DNA of 64,000 nucleotides from NCBI GenBank assembly GCA_026184435.1, contig CP046447.1. One strand, written 5' to 3'. This DNA comes from JAADFF01 sp013153035. GTDB taxonomy: Bacteria; Coprothermobacterota; Coprothermobacteria; Coprothermobacterales; JAADFF01. Positions 18,536-27,398 of the stretch are shown here, piece by piece. Each line of letters starts with the position of its first letter. Position 1 is the first letter of the stretch. The position numbers and the translations under genes are program-made. The notes below the pieces were generated by a model. That model worked only from the letters and a program-made list of their open reading frames with translations. It ran no database searches and was not told where the DNA came from.

Positions 18536-18899
18536 GGTGCTTGCAGGTAAAATTCACAGGGCACGCATAACCGATAAACATATATCTTATATGGGCTCTA
18601 TTACCATAGATCCAGACCTTTATGAGGCAGCAGGTCTTCACCCATGGCAAGAGGTTCTTGTTGTCAATGAAAATAACGGATCACGACTGTATACATACGT
18701 CATTCCCGGCAAGAGGGGTAGCGGTGAAATCATACTCAATGGGCCCTCTGCAAGGCTGGGAGAAGTAGGAGATATTGTCGTTATTATGGCGTTTGCCTAT
18801 ATTACTCCAGATGAAGATGTCCCTCCACCAAAGGCCGTATTTGTCGATGAAAATAATAAGCTCAAAGAAGTTATGGACTATACACTACCAGAAGAATGA
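18525..18899 (+). CDS. panD: Aspartate 1-decarboxylase (pyruvoyl)
   Basis: 124 residues. It decarboxylates aspartate to beta-alanine for PanC. The self-cleavage site Gly-Ser (YMGSITID) that produces the pyruvoyl group is present, with NENNGSRLYTYVI and GKRGSGEIILNG. It overlaps panC by 11 nt and is followed by a strong terminator, so it closes the operon. Confidence 0.95.
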   Translation: MYIKVLAGKIHRARITDKHISYMGSITIDPDLYEAAGLHPWQEVLVVNENNGSRLYTYVIPGKRGSGEIILNGPSARLGEVGDIVVIMAFAYITPDEDVPPPKAVFVDENNKLKEVMDYTLPEE

Positions 18900-18924
18900 A
18901 AATCATCTTATCAAAACAACATAA

Positions 18925-18951
18925 GGGGAGCAAAAGCTTGCTCCCCTTTTT
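18925..18951 (+). terminator. Intrinsic terminator after panD (probably bidirectional)
   Basis: Stem GGGGAGCAA / TTGCTCCCC with loop AAGC, followed by TTTTTATATT. It ends the pan operon; on the other strand the same stem, followed by a less regular T-rich stretch, can serve mutS2. Confidence 0.9.
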
Positions 18952-18970
18952 ATATTAGTTGACATACATT

Positions 18971-21367
18971 TTAATTAAAGTAGACAATAGTTACCCCATC
19001 GCCACCCTCGTCGGAATTGGCAGCGCGGAAAGATTTCACAAAGGGATAACTACGAAGCTTTCTACGAATAGCACTCTTTAGTGCCCCAGAACCCACTCCA
19101 TGCACAATATACACAAACGAATAACCTGACGCATGGGCTTTAGACAGATAACTATCAAGCATTTCCAGAGCGTCTTCTACCCTCTGACCATGAAGGTCAA
19201 GTTTCATAGGCACAGCAGACATAGTTGTTTCAACATTGACATTCTTCTTCAGAGCCTCAGGATTAATATCTACCACCCTTATCTCAGATACTGGAACGGT
19301 AATTGTCATAGTCTTGAGGAGAATCTCTGCCTTTTTACCTCTAATAGTAATAACAACACCAAGTTGTCCCCCCATGGCCTCAACAAGAACATTGTCCCCT
19401 GGCTCGGGCTTCTTATCAACAAAGATATAAGGAGATACCTTTTTCTTCTGGGTTATCTCTTTACGCTTCTTCTCTATATTCTTAACCTCTTCGTGAGAAG
19501 ATAGCTTATGCTTCTGCACTGCCTCACGAAGTTTTTTAAGACGAGTACGAGCCTCATATGCCTCCTTATCGGCAACAGACTTATCTTTTAAAACCCTGAT
19601 AAGTCGCTTAGCCTCTTCATCAACGGCCTTGATAATCTCTTCGGCCTCCTGCCAAGCCCTTGTCATAACCCTTTCCTCTTTCTGCTTGAGCCTAAGTCCT
19701 AGCTCCTGAAGTTCCTTCTCTTTTTCTATCAGTTCCAGCTCTTTTTCTTTTATCTCTTTTGTCAGTTTTTCGAGCTCTTGCCTCTTCCCCTCAAGCTCTT
19801 TGATAAGCACTTCTGCCTCTTTGCGACCTTCGGGAATATAACTCGATGCCTTTTTCAGCACATCCTCTGGCATCCCCAACCTTTTGGCTATCTCTATGGC
19901 AAACGATTTACCGGGTATCCCAACAATGAGCCTATATGTAGGGGTTAGCGATTCTTGGTCAAATTCCATAGACGCATTAATAGCCCTTTTTGTCTGTGCA
20001 ACAAACGATTTCAGCTCACCATGATGGGTTGTAACCAGAGACAATGCTCCTATTTCAAGAAGCCTCTCAAGTACAGCTCTTGCAATGGCAATTCCCTCAA
20101 TAGGGTCAGTGCCTGCACCAAGCTCATCTATAAGTACAAGACTATTCTTTGTAGCCTCTTTAAGAATTTTAATAATCTGCACCATATGAGCAGAGAAGGT
20201 AGATAGAGACTGCTCTATACTCTGCTCATCACCAATATCGGCAAATATGTTGTCCATAATGGGTATAGTTGTATCAGGATCAGCCGGGATAGGAACACCT
20301 GTCTGAGCAAGAGCTACCATAAGGCCAACAGTTTTCAATGTCACGGTCTTACCACCAGTATTAGGCCCGGTGATAAGCATAAGGCGATTCTCTCCACCTA
20401 GCTCTAGAGACAGAGGTACTACCCTTTCCCGCGGAATAAGGGGATGCCTCGCTCGGCGAATTTTCAGCTTTCGCTCTTTTGTGATAGTAGGAATGGCACC
20501 ATCAACAGACATAGCCCAAGATGCACGGGCAAACGCAAAGTCTATCTCACCAAGACTATCAAGGGCTACATCTATAGATATGCCACTATCTTCCATTTGT
20601 TCCCTCAGCTCATCGGAGAGTTTTCTCAGTATCCAGGCAATTTCTTTCTGCTCTTTCTCGTAAAGTTCTTCAAGCTCGTTATTCATAGAGACGAGTTCCA
20701 TAGGTTCTATGTAAATGGTCTTTCCACTCTCCGAATGTCCATGAACAATACCCTTTACACGGGAGGCATGTGTAGAAAGCACAGGTATGACATACCTTCC
20801 CTGAATAATACGATAAGGTGGATTCTCGGCAATAGCACCACGAAAGCGTCTACGCAGTTGTTCGATTTTCTTTTTAATAGCAGCTATCTGCTCAGATTGC
20901 CTTTTTCTAATCTCAGCAAGCCGTGGTGTTGCCCTATCGTCAACTTGACCATTATCTTTAATCTTACCCTCAACCTCAAGCACCCAGTGTTTAAAATCCC
21001 ACAGGTCTTTAACAAGCCTATGTAGATAAGGATACTTCTCTCTGTCTACCTTGCTTTTCAGTCTCCACATAAGGTCAAGGAGGTCTTTAACGGCAAGCAC
21101 TCCCTCAATAGAAAGTGCTCCACCACGCTTAACTTCAGAAAGATATCCTCTAACCTCTTCAGAAACAGCGCGAAGAAATGGGGTGCCATGGGCACCAAGA
21201 AACTCAGTGGCATCTTTGGCCTGACCAAGCAGCTCCTTTACTACATCATAGTAAGGAGAAGGTTTTACAGAAGAGACAAGTGCCCTACCCCAAGGGGTAG
21301 AGCACCCTCTCTCTATCTTCTTCATTATTTTGTCATATTCTATAGCCGTAAGGGACCTATCGTCCAT
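18971..21367 (-). CDS. mutS2: MutS2 family ATPase/endonuclease
   Basis: 798 residues. Order: core/lever helices, ATPase with Walker A GPNTGGKTVTLKTVG (near 330), LIDELGAGTDP Walker B, a long charged coiled coil (about 510-630), and a C-terminal Smr domain with LDLHGQRVEDAL and HGVGSGAL. MutS2 suppresses recombination and acts on collided ribosomes; it lacks the mismatch-recognition domain. ATG follows AGGAGGTAGTCA inside the pheT end (3-nt gap), so it is the distal gene of the infC-pheT operon. Confidence 0.95.
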   Translation of the reverse strand: MDDRSLTAIEYDKIMKKIERGCSTPWGRALVSSVKPSPYYDVVKELLGQAKDATEFLGAHGTPFLRAVSEEVRGYLSEVKRGGALSIEGVLAVKDLLDLMWRLKSKVDREKYPYLHRLVKDLWDFKHWVLEVEGKIKDNGQVDDRATPRLAEIRKRQSEQIAAIKKKIEQLRRRFRGAIAENPPYRIIQGRYVIPVLSTHASRVKGIVHGHSESGKTIYIEPMELVSMNNELEELYEKEQKEIAWILRKLSDELREQMEDSGISIDVALDSLGEIDFAFARASWAMSVDGAIPTITKERKLKIRRARHPLIPRERVVPLSLELGGENRLMLITGPNTGGKTVTLKTVGLMVALAQTGVPIPADPDTTIPIMDNIFADIGDEQSIEQSLSTFSAHMVQIIKILKEATKNSLVLIDELGAGTDPIEGIAIARAVLERLLEIGALSLVTTHHGELKSFVAQTKRAINASMEFDQESLTPTYRLIVGIPGKSFAIEIAKRLGMPEDVLKKASSYIPEGRKEAEVLIKELEGKRQELEKLTKEIKEKELELIEKEKELQELGLRLKQKEERVMTRAWQEAEEIIKAVDEEAKRLIRVLKDKSVADKEAYEARTRLKKLREAVQKHKLSSHEEVKNIEKKRKEITQKKKVSPYIFVDKKPEPGDNVLVEAMGGQLGVVITIRGKKAEILLKTMTITVPVSEIRVVDINPEALKKNVNVETTMSAVPMKLDLHGQRVEDALEMLDSYLSKAHASGYSFVYIVHGVGSGALKSAIRRKLRSYPFVKSFRAANSDEGGDGVTIVYFN

Positions 21368-21370
21368 TGA

Positions 21371-23680
21371 CTACCTCCTGATGGTAATATTCATAGATTC
21401 AAGTCTATTATAAATGTTTTCCATGTATTTATCGGCCTCTTCAGACTCTATAGCACCATCTGGTTTCCTAAACACAAGTCTCACGGCAATAGACCTGAGG
21501 TCTTTTCCTATCTTCTTTTCATCTTCGAAGACATCAAATATATCTATACTCTCAAGATATTGACCAGCTGAGTCTTTTATAGCCTTTATTATCTCTTCCA
21601 TTGGAAGACCTTTAGGAACAATCATAGAGATATCGCGCCACAAGGCAGGCGACTTCACGGGTACCTGTGCCTTAGGTATTCTATTCACGTACTTCTCAAA
21701 CAGTTCAAAGTCTATAAATGCCACCACTGGGCGCTTCCGGAGATCAAAGGCATCTACAATATCAGGATGTAGGTCTCCTATAACACCTACTTCTTCCCCA
21801 TCGACAACAATAGCCGCTGCCCTTGCAGGGTGTAAATATGGTTTCTCCGTAGGTCTGTACTCAGCCTGTATACCCCATCTTCTAAAGATGTCTTCAAGAA
21901 TACCTTTAAGGAAGAAAAAGTCTGCAGGTACACTAAGATGTCTCCAATCAGACAAGACAAAGTTTCCTGACACCAGTATACCAACCTGTCTCTGTTCTTT
22001 CAGCTCGGGGAATATTTTACCTATTTCAAACAAAAACACATCTTCTATACCATATGCCTCATTGGATTTCTGTGCAATAAGTAGAGATGGAAGAAGATGT
22101 GGCCTCATAACGCTATACAGTTTACTGACAGGGTTGAGCAGTGGTACACCTTCACCCACACGGGCCTTTTTCACATCATCGGGATCCATAAGACTTAGTG
22201 TCCACACTTCCATAAGCCCATGTGCAGCAAGTTCGTGGGAGAGTCTTTCATCAACTCTTACAACTTCATCATCTGGTTCCCATGTCACGGCATATGTGGG
22301 AAGCTCCTCCTCCACTGCTTCATATCCCCACTTCTTCACTACCTCATCAACAATGTCTTCTGTGATATTAAGGTCATGCCTAAAAGACGGCACAATAACC
22401 TTATCATCTTTATGCTCAAACCCAAGGTCTACAACCTCTTTTTTCCAATCAAGCTCTTTACCAACAAGGATATTGGCCTTCTTTTCGTTCAGCTCTACTT
22501 CTTTGCTGTCCCACTCAGCGCCAACCTTCTCAAAAGATATAATCTGGCCACCTGCCATCTTCACAATATCTTCTGCAGCCATCTTGGCATACGCAGAAAT
22601 CTTCGATGGATCTATACCACGCTCAAAGCGATAAGATGCATCTGTACGGAGTGCCAGTTTACGGGAAGAGCGGGCAACAACAATAGGTGTAAAGTAGGCA
22701 ACCTCAAGGAAAATATTTTCCGTATCCTCAGAAACCTCTGTATTCTCACCGCCCATAACACCGGCAATGGCTATAGGTCTTTCGGCATCGGCTATAACAA
22801 GTATATCTTCATCAAGCTTCCTTTCCACACCGTCAAGTGTGGTGATAACCTCACCGTCTCTAGCCCTTCTGACAATAACCTTGCCACCTTTGACCTTATC
22901 CCAGTCAAAGGCATGCATGGGCTGGCCATATACGGCAAGGTAATAGTTGGTGATATCAACGACATTGTATATAGGTCTGATACCAAGATATGCCAGTGTA
23001 CGCTGAAGCTCCCAAGGAGACTCTTCTATACGAACACCTTTTATCAGCACACCAGCATATATAGGGGTATCGTCTAAAGATTCTATAGACACAATATCCC
23101 CCTCGGAAATATCTACCTTGGGAAACTCTGGCCTCTTTATCTCCACCCCAAACACCCTACCAAGTTCTCTAACAAAGCCCCATACAGAACCAAGATCACC
23201 ACGGGGAGGTGCAATGTAAATATCAAATATTTTATCGGGTAGTCCTAAAGCCTCCTCAAGGGGAGTCCCAACCTCTACATCGTATGGAAATACAGGCACA
23301 CCCCCCTCTGATGGTAGCATTGCCACCTCAGGAATACCAAGCATAGACAATGTAGGAATGATACCCTCATACTGCCCACGTTTTTCGACGGTGGTGTCAC
23401 CTATCACAGCACCAACAGGTGCAACGGCAACCTGCATATAACGGGGCAAATCCACTGCGCCAAACGATGATACCAATATTTGTTTGTCTCCTATATCAAC
23501 AACATAACCTTTGTCTTTTTTATCTATAATTCTTCCAACAACAACATCGTAAAAATTCTGCACAAGGTCGTATGTCTCTTCAACCTCCACCTCAAGGTGG
23601 TGCTCAAGCCTGTGCATTATGTCGTCTATATTGACATCGTCACCTAAAAACTTCTTCATCATGCTAAGAGAAACTATCAC
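21371..23680 (-). CDS. pheT: Phenylalanyl-tRNA synthetase beta subunit
   Basis: 769 residues, normal length. It has the N-terminal tRNA-binding OB domain, the B3/B4 editing region, B5 (IVDEVVKKWGYE region), a degenerate synthetase core, and a C-terminal ferredoxin-like anticodon-binding domain. GTG start behind GGGGGTGGG, 14 nt after pheS. It forms the alpha2-beta2 enzyme with PheS. Confidence 0.95.
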   Translation of the reverse strand: MIVSLSMMKKFLGDDVNIDDIMHRLEHHLEVEVEETYDLVQNFYDVVVGRIIDKKDKGYVVDIGDKQILVSSFGAVDLPRYMQVAVAPVGAVIGDTTVEKRGQYEGIIPTLSMLGIPEVAMLPSEGGVPVFPYDVEVGTPLEEALGLPDKIFDIYIAPPRGDLGSVWGFVRELGRVFGVEIKRPEFPKVDISEGDIVSIESLDDTPIYAGVLIKGVRIEESPWELQRTLAYLGIRPIYNVVDITNYYLAVYGQPMHAFDWDKVKGGKVIVRRARDGEVITTLDGVERKLDEDILVIADAERPIAIAGVMGGENTEVSEDTENIFLEVAYFTPIVVARSSRKLALRTDASYRFERGIDPSKISAYAKMAAEDIVKMAGGQIISFEKVGAEWDSKEVELNEKKANILVGKELDWKKEVVDLGFEHKDDKVIVPSFRHDLNITEDIVDEVVKKWGYEAVEEELPTYAVTWEPDDEVVRVDERLSHELAAHGLMEVWTLSLMDPDDVKKARVGEGVPLLNPVSKLYSVMRPHLLPSLLIAQKSNEAYGIEDVFLFEIGKIFPELKEQRQVGILVSGNFVLSDWRHLSVPADFFFLKGILEDIFRRWGIQAEYRPTEKPYLHPARAAAIVVDGEEVGVIGDLHPDIVDAFDLRKRPVVAFIDFELFEKYVNRIPKAQVPVKSPALWRDISMIVPKGLPMEEIIKAIKDSAGQYLESIDIFDVFEDEKKIGKDLRSIAVRLVFRKPDGAIESEEADKYMENIYNRLESMNITIRR

Positions 23681-23694
23681 CTGAGCCCACCCCC

Positions 23695-24708
23695 TTAAAC
23701 GCTTCTAAGAAACTTCTGATTGCCATCAAACAGTAGCCTGATATCGTTGATACCATACTTCAGCATGACCATTCTATCTACACCCATACCAAAGGCAAAT
23801 CCTGTATATTCTTCTGGATCGTAGCCAACAGCCCTAAGCACATTGGGATGCACCATACCTGCACCAAGTATTTCAAGCCAACCACTATACTGGCAAACTT
23901 TACAACCTTTACCACCGCAGAACACACACTCTACATCGACTTCCATACCCGGCTCCACAAATGGAAAGTAGCTGGGACGGAAACGAAGCTTATATCCGGG
24001 ACCAAAGAAACCCTTGATAAACTCGGCCAGCACACCCTTGAGGTGACCTATAGAGACCTTCTTATCTATCCATAGACCTTCCGCCTGATGGAAGGCAAGG
24101 AACTTTCTTGCCGTTACCTCTTCTCTGCGGTACACTCTACCCACGGTAAAAATTCTTACTGGTGGCTTTTTTCTCTGCAGTGCCCTTATCTGCACGGCAC
24201 TGGTGTGTGTTCTCAGAAGCAAACCACCGGGCAGAAATAGGGTATCTTGCATATCACGAGACGGATGGTACGGAGGAAAATTTAGTGCCTCAAAGTTGTG
24301 GAAGTCATCTTCAACCTCTGGCCCATCAACAATGGTAAAACCGAGCTTACGTGCAATGTACTGAAGTTCTTCCTTAGCTTTACGAAGGATATGTGTGCTA
24401 CCCCACGCAAGCTCGGTTCCCGGCATCGTTACATCTATACGCTCACGCTCTACTTGCTGTTTCCTTTCCTCTTCAAGGAGTCTTTCCCTAACAGAGGCTA
24501 GCCTTTCCTCTACCTCTTTCCTGAGATCATTCAGGAGCTTACCCATAGCCTTTTTCTCTTCTGGAGGTAGCTCCTTTAGCTTCTTAAAACCCTGCTGAAT
24601 AACGCCCTTTTTACCTAAAAAGCGCACCCTTAGAGCCTCAAGCTCTTCAAGGGTGCGCACATTTTCAAAACTCTTTAGTAGCTCCTCACGGATGGAGCGA
24701 ACATCCAT
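23695..24708 (-). CDS. pheS: Phenylalanyl-tRNA synthetase alpha subunit
   Basis: 337 residues. An N-terminal coiled coil (about 1-90) that grips tRNA is followed by the class II core: HPSRDMQDTLF, LRTHTSAVQ, VYRREEVTARKFLAFHQAEGL, ILGAGMVHPNVL and FAFGMGVDRMVMLKY. It starts 2 nt after rplT. A terminator-like hairpin lies in its first 30 codons (see 24614-24658). Confidence 0.95.
   Translation of the reverse strand: MDVRSIREELLKSFENVRTLEELEALRVRFLGKKGVIQQGFKKLKELPPEEKKAMGKLLNDLRKEVEERLASVRERLLEEERKQQVERERIDVTMPGTELAWGSTHILRKAKEELQYIARKLGFTIVDGPEVEDDFHNFEALNFPPYHPSRDMQDTLFLPGGLLLRTHTSAVQIRALQRKKPPVRIFTVGRVYRREEVTARKFLAFHQAEGLWIDKKVSIGHLKGVLAEFIKGFFGPGYKLRFRPSYFPFVEPGMEVDVECVFCGGKGCKVCQYSGWLEILGAGMVHPNVLRAVGYDPEEYTGFAFGMGVDRMVMLKYGINDIRLLFDGNQKFLRSV
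24614..24658 (-). terminator. Terminator-like hairpin within the pheS coding sequence
   Basis: On the pheS mRNA strand GCGCACCCTT pairs exactly with AAGGGTGCGC; inside, AGAGC pairs with GCTCT around TTGAG, with one 2-nt bulge. TTTTTA follows immediately. It lies about 50-95 nt after the pheS start codon. Geometry matches an intrinsic terminator; function as an attenuator is inference. Confidence 0.6.
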
Positions 24709-24710
24709 GA

Positions 24711-25061
24711 TTATAAGGCCTCCTTGACTCTCTCCACGATAGCCTTGAATGCCTCAGGATCGGTCACGGCAAGCTCTGCAAGGGCCTTTCTATTAAGCTG
24801 GATACCGGCCTTTTTCAGACCGTGTATAAACTGACTATAAGACAGGTCATACTGTCTAACTGCTGCATTGATACGAGAAATCCACAGTCTGCGGAAGTTT
24901 CTCTTCTTCAGCTTTCTATCTCTATATGCATGCTCTCCAGCCTTCAGAAGAGCCTCGTTTGCCCTTCTAAAGCTGCGGGAGTGGGCTCCATAGAAGCCCC
25001 TTGCCATCTTCATTATCTTCTTATGTCTTTTTCTGCGCTGAACGCTGTATTTTACTCTCAC
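24711..25061 (-). CDS. rplT: 50S ribosomal protein L20
   Basis: 116 residues, normal length. The N-terminus is basic with RVKYSVQRRKRHKKI and GARSRSFR-like AHSRSFRRANEALLKA; the globular half follows. L20 binds 23S rRNA early in 50S assembly and in several bacteria represses its own operon through the infC leader. GTG start behind AAGGAGGGATGAAGG. Confidence 0.96.
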   Translation of the reverse strand: MRVKYSVQRRKRHKKIMKMARGFYGAHSRSFRRANEALLKAGEHAYRDRKLKKRNFRRLWISRINAAVRQYDLSYSQFIHGLKKAGIQLNRKALAELAVTDPEAFKAIVERVKEAL

Positions 25062-25074
25062 CCTTCATCCCTCC

Positions 25075-25281
25075 TTACTTCTTCTTCATACCATTGAGAA
25101 GGTCTGCAAGTAGAAATCTCTTCTCATGGGGTACAACAGACATCTTAGACAGTCTGCGAAGTCTCTTCTTGCTCTTCTTCCTGTTAAGGTGGTCCTTACC
25201 ACTGTGTTTATACATGATCTTACCCTTTCCCGTAATCTTGAAACGCTTGGCTGCTGTTCTGCTAATCTTTGCCTTACCCAT
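25075..25281 (-). CDS. rpmI: 50S ribosomal protein L35
   Basis: 68 residues. The typical KISRTAAKRFKITGKGKI start and a basic body with HLNRKKSKKRLRRL are present. ATG follows AAAGGAGGAGTAAACG; it is 3 nt after infC and 13 nt before rplT, the conserved infC-rpmI-rplT order. Confidence 0.96.
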   Translation of the reverse strand: MGKAKISRTAAKRFKITGKGKIMYKHSGKDHLNRKKSKKRLRRLSKMSVVPHEKRFLLADLLNGMKKK

Positions 25282-25284
25282 CGT

Positions 25285-25890
25285 TTACTCCTCCTTTCCT
25301 TCCTCTTCTCGTCTCTCTTTACGATGTCTTGAACGAGCTCTTTCCTTTTGACGCTGCCCCCTGTCTTTTTGTTTGACAGGGTGAAGTACCATAGTATACC
25401 TCTTACCCTCCATAGAGGGCTTTTTCTCCACATAGCCCACATCTTTCATCTCTTCAGCAATCTCATTGAGAATCTCTTCTGCTCTATCCAGGTGAACCAT
25501 CTCACGACCTCTTATAAAGATACCCACCTTTACCTTGTCACCATCTTCAAGAAACTCTCTGATCTTCTTCTTCTTGACATTGAGGTCGTGAGTGTCTATG
25601 TTGTATGTCATACGAATCTCTTTAATTTTCATTACAACCTGTTTCTTTCTTGCCTCTTTCTCTTTCTTTGCCAGCTCATATCTGTACTTGTCATAGTTAA
25701 TGAACTTGCAAACTGGTGGATTGGCATTTGGAGCAACCTCAACAAGATCATAACCTCTACTACGGGCCATTCTAATAGCCTCTTCAAGCACCATAACCCC
25801 AATCTGCTTACCATTCTCATCAACTACTCTAACCTTGTCTGCCCTAATCTGCTCATTAACCCTGATACCATTGTCTTTGTTTTTCTTCAA
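25285..25890 (-). CDS. infC: Translation initiation factor IF-3, TTG start
   Basis: 201 residues. The N-domain has IRADKVRVVDENGKQIG and NPPVCKFINYDKYRYE; the C-domain has KEIRMTYNIDTHDL and GREMVHLDRAEEIL. The C-terminal tail is long, basic and rich in Arg and Glu. The start is TTG at 25890, 7-8 nt after AAGGAGGTG; no ATG offers a better start. Rare infC starts are known to allow self-control by IF-3. It is first in the operon behind a structured leader. Confidence 0.95.
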   Translation of the reverse strand: MKKNKDNGIRVNEQIRADKVRVVDENGKQIGVMVLEEAIRMARSRGYDLVEVAPNANPPVCKFINYDKYRYELAKKEKEARKKQVVMKIKEIRMTYNIDTHDLNVKKKKIREFLEDGDKVKVGIFIRGREMVHLDRAEEILNEIAEEMKDVGYVEKKPSMEGKRYTMVLHPVKQKDRGQRQKERARSRHRKERREEEGKEE

Positions 25891-26025
25891 AGAAGAAACA
25901 CCTCCTTATATAATAAAACATGCAGGCATATACATACAACATAAAGCCTGCAACGGCAGATTCACAAACCTCCTAAGCCTTTGGCCGGAGGTGGAGGGCC
26001 TGCCATCCCTCACTTCATGTTCGCA
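25891..26025 (-). promoter_or_regulatory. Structured 5' leader of infC-rpmI-rplT (candidate L20-type leader)
   Basis: The transcript from the promoter at 26031-26059 has a leader of about 135 nt with competing helices. CCTCC...GGAGG (25969-25991) encloses GCC-AAA-GGC. GGCAG near 26004 can pair long-range with CTGCC at 25955-25959. A terminator-like hairpin TGCAGGC...GCCTGCA (25921-25952) is followed by TGTTTTATTA. A small CTGC-GCAG hairpin (25948-25959) would exclude the last two. This is the arrangement of an attenuating ribosomal-protein leader; L20 as ligand is inferred from the operon. Confidence 0.55.
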
Positions 26026-26030
26026 CATGT

Positions 26031-26059
26031 ATTATATCACAGGAAATTTGGTATATAAA
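26031..26059 (-). promoter_or_regulatory. Promoter of the infC operon
   Basis: On the minus strand TTTATA and a perfect TATAAT are separated by 17 bp (boxes at 26054-26059 and 26031-26036). Confidence 0.6.
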
Positions 26060-26134
26060 AGGATGAAAAGGCTTGATATCGCAACATAGATTCTTTAGAA
26101 GCATTAAAAAAGTTCTTGCGTCTTTCATAAGTGG

Positions 26135-26140
26135 TATAAT
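26135..26140 (+). promoter_or_regulatory. Extended -10 element before the pilin gene
   Basis: TGGTATAAT has both the TGn extension and a perfect -10; no good -35 is seen. Transcription would start near 26148, leaving a leader of about 50 nt. Confidence 0.5.
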
Positions 26141-26200
26141 AATAGTGTCGCAGGGAAATGTTAACCTGCAGTTCTTAACAATTCACGGAGGTGAAGAATT

Positions 26201-26683
26201 ATGAGAAGAAGAGAAAGAGGTTTCACACTAGTTGAACTCATGGTAGTTATTGCTATCATTGCCCTTTTGGCAGCTATTCTATTCCCTAATCTTACTAAGG
26301 CTGTACAGAAAGGCAGAGTAAGCACTGTTATTTCCAGTGCAAACAACTTCTACAAAGAGATGACCATTTACTACACTGACAATGGTTACTATCCAGTAGA
26401 AGGCACAGGCTCTACCGGTGCATGGTCTGACGATTTCAATATTGATGCCGCATGGCCGTGGGACAAGAATACTACAATGAAGGCTACAGCAAGTATAGTC
26501 ATAATGACTGCTGAAAACGGTCACATGCAGTCTGGTTATGTTTATTGGGCTATGCCAGAACCAGCCAAGGGAGTAGCCGAGGACATGGCTAAAGTCTCTT
26601 GTCCAACACCGGTTGCAAATAAGCCAGCTGTAGTTATTGACCTTATGCCCAATGCAACACAGTCTGTTTATGTATGTAAGTAA
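26201..26683 (+). CDS. Type IV pilin-like protein
   Basis: 160 residues. The short leader MRRRERG is followed by FTLVELMVVIAIIALLAAIL, a classical class III prepilin signal with Glu at +5; a prepilin peptidase would cut after Gly. The soluble domain has a Gly/Thr-rich loop and two Cys (near 139 and the penultimate residue) that could form the usual D-loop disulfide. ATG follows GGAGGTGAAGAATT. It has its own promoter and terminator, suggesting strong monocistronic expression, as for a major pilin (inference). Confidence 0.92.
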   Translation: MRRRERGFTLVELMVVIAIIALLAAILFPNLTKAVQKGRVSTVISSANNFYKEMTIYYTDNGYYPVEGTGSTGAWSDDFNIDAAWPWDKNTTMKATASIVIMTAENGHMQSGYVYWAMPEPAKGVAEDMAKVSCPTPVANKPAVVIDLMPNATQSVYVCK

Positions 26684-26710
26684 TCACGCATAACTTTTAG
26701 ACATTCTCAA

Positions 26711-26740
26711 AAGCCGCCGCTCCTTGCGGCGGCTTTTTTT
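26711..26740 (+). terminator. Intrinsic terminator after the pilin gene
   Basis: Stem GCCGCCGC / GCGGCGGC, loop TCCTT, then seven T. Confidence 0.95.
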
Positions 26741-26778
26741 CAAGAGTAAAGAGTAAATAACCATAGGAGATGGTTAAT

Positions 26779-27315
26779 ATGAAACATTCCACATTCAAAG
26801 CAGAAAGGGGATTTACACTGGTAGAAATGATGGTGGTTATAGCCATAATTGCACTCCTTGCCTCTATATTATTTGGGTCATACGCCATATATATGGAAAA
26901 GGCAAGAATTAGTGCTATGTTCCACAACGGATATGAAATAAGACGCACATTATTTCTTTTCTACAATGATAATTCACGATTTCCAAAAGACAGAGACGAA
27001 GCTATTGAGGTGTTACGAGAAAAACTACAACCTTACAATCTGGCATACCCTTGGCTTCACACAACAATATTAGATAGTCGTGTATACACAAAGTCATGTT
27101 ATAAACCCATGCCCGCAGGTTCAGATATGCCCTCAAACTATATATGGCTATGGCCTTTGCCAAAGAGTCTTTTGACAGAGCAAGCTGCCAAGGCATTTTT
27201 TCCTGTCGTTAAAGAGATCCCCTATGACACAAATTGTCCTAATGCCCCCGAGGGAACAAAGTACTTTATAGCAGTTACCTCAACGCAGGTGCTAATTGTA
27301 GCAGAGGAAGAATAA
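26779..27315 (+). CDS. Type IV pilin-like protein
   Basis: 178 residues from ATG 26779 (AGGAGATG six nt upstream; an in-frame ATG 9 nt earlier sits on the SD). Leader MKHSTFKAERG, then FTLVEMMVVIAIIALLAS, so processing and membrane insertion are like the preceding pilin, from which it is separated by a terminator. The soluble domain is unrelated by eye to the first pilin and has two Cys. It could be a minor pilin or pseudopilin. Confidence 0.9.
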   Translation: MKHSTFKAERGFTLVEMMVVIAIIALLASILFGSYAIYMEKARISAMFHNGYEIRRTLFLFYNDNSRFPKDRDEAIEVLREKLQPYNLAYPWLHTTILDSRVYTKSCYKPMPAGSDMPSNYIWLWPLPKSLLTEQAAKAFFPVVKEIPYDTNCPNAPEGTKYFIAVTSTQVLIVAEEE

Positions 27316-27344
27316 ATATTGCTTTCATTTTGCCAAATCATTTG

Positions 27345-27380
27345 AGAAGCCCCAGCGATAGAGCTGGGGCTTCTTTATTA
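27345..27380 (+). terminator. Intrinsic terminator after the second pilin gene
   Basis: Twelve-bp stem AGAAGCCCCAGC / GCTGGGGCTTCT with loop GATAGA, then TTATTA. Confidence 0.85.
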
Positions 27381-27398
27381 GACCTTGCACAACAAACA

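Noticed and set aside
20444..21025. Plus-strand open frame of 193 codons opposite mutS2
   Set aside because: Shadow of the mutS2 coding sequence; no start signal or recognisable domain.
21888..22634. Long open frame (248 codons) on the plus strand opposite pheT
   Set aside because: It is Ser/Thr-rich low-complexity translation of the antisense strand, has no SD and lies wholly within a certain pheT.
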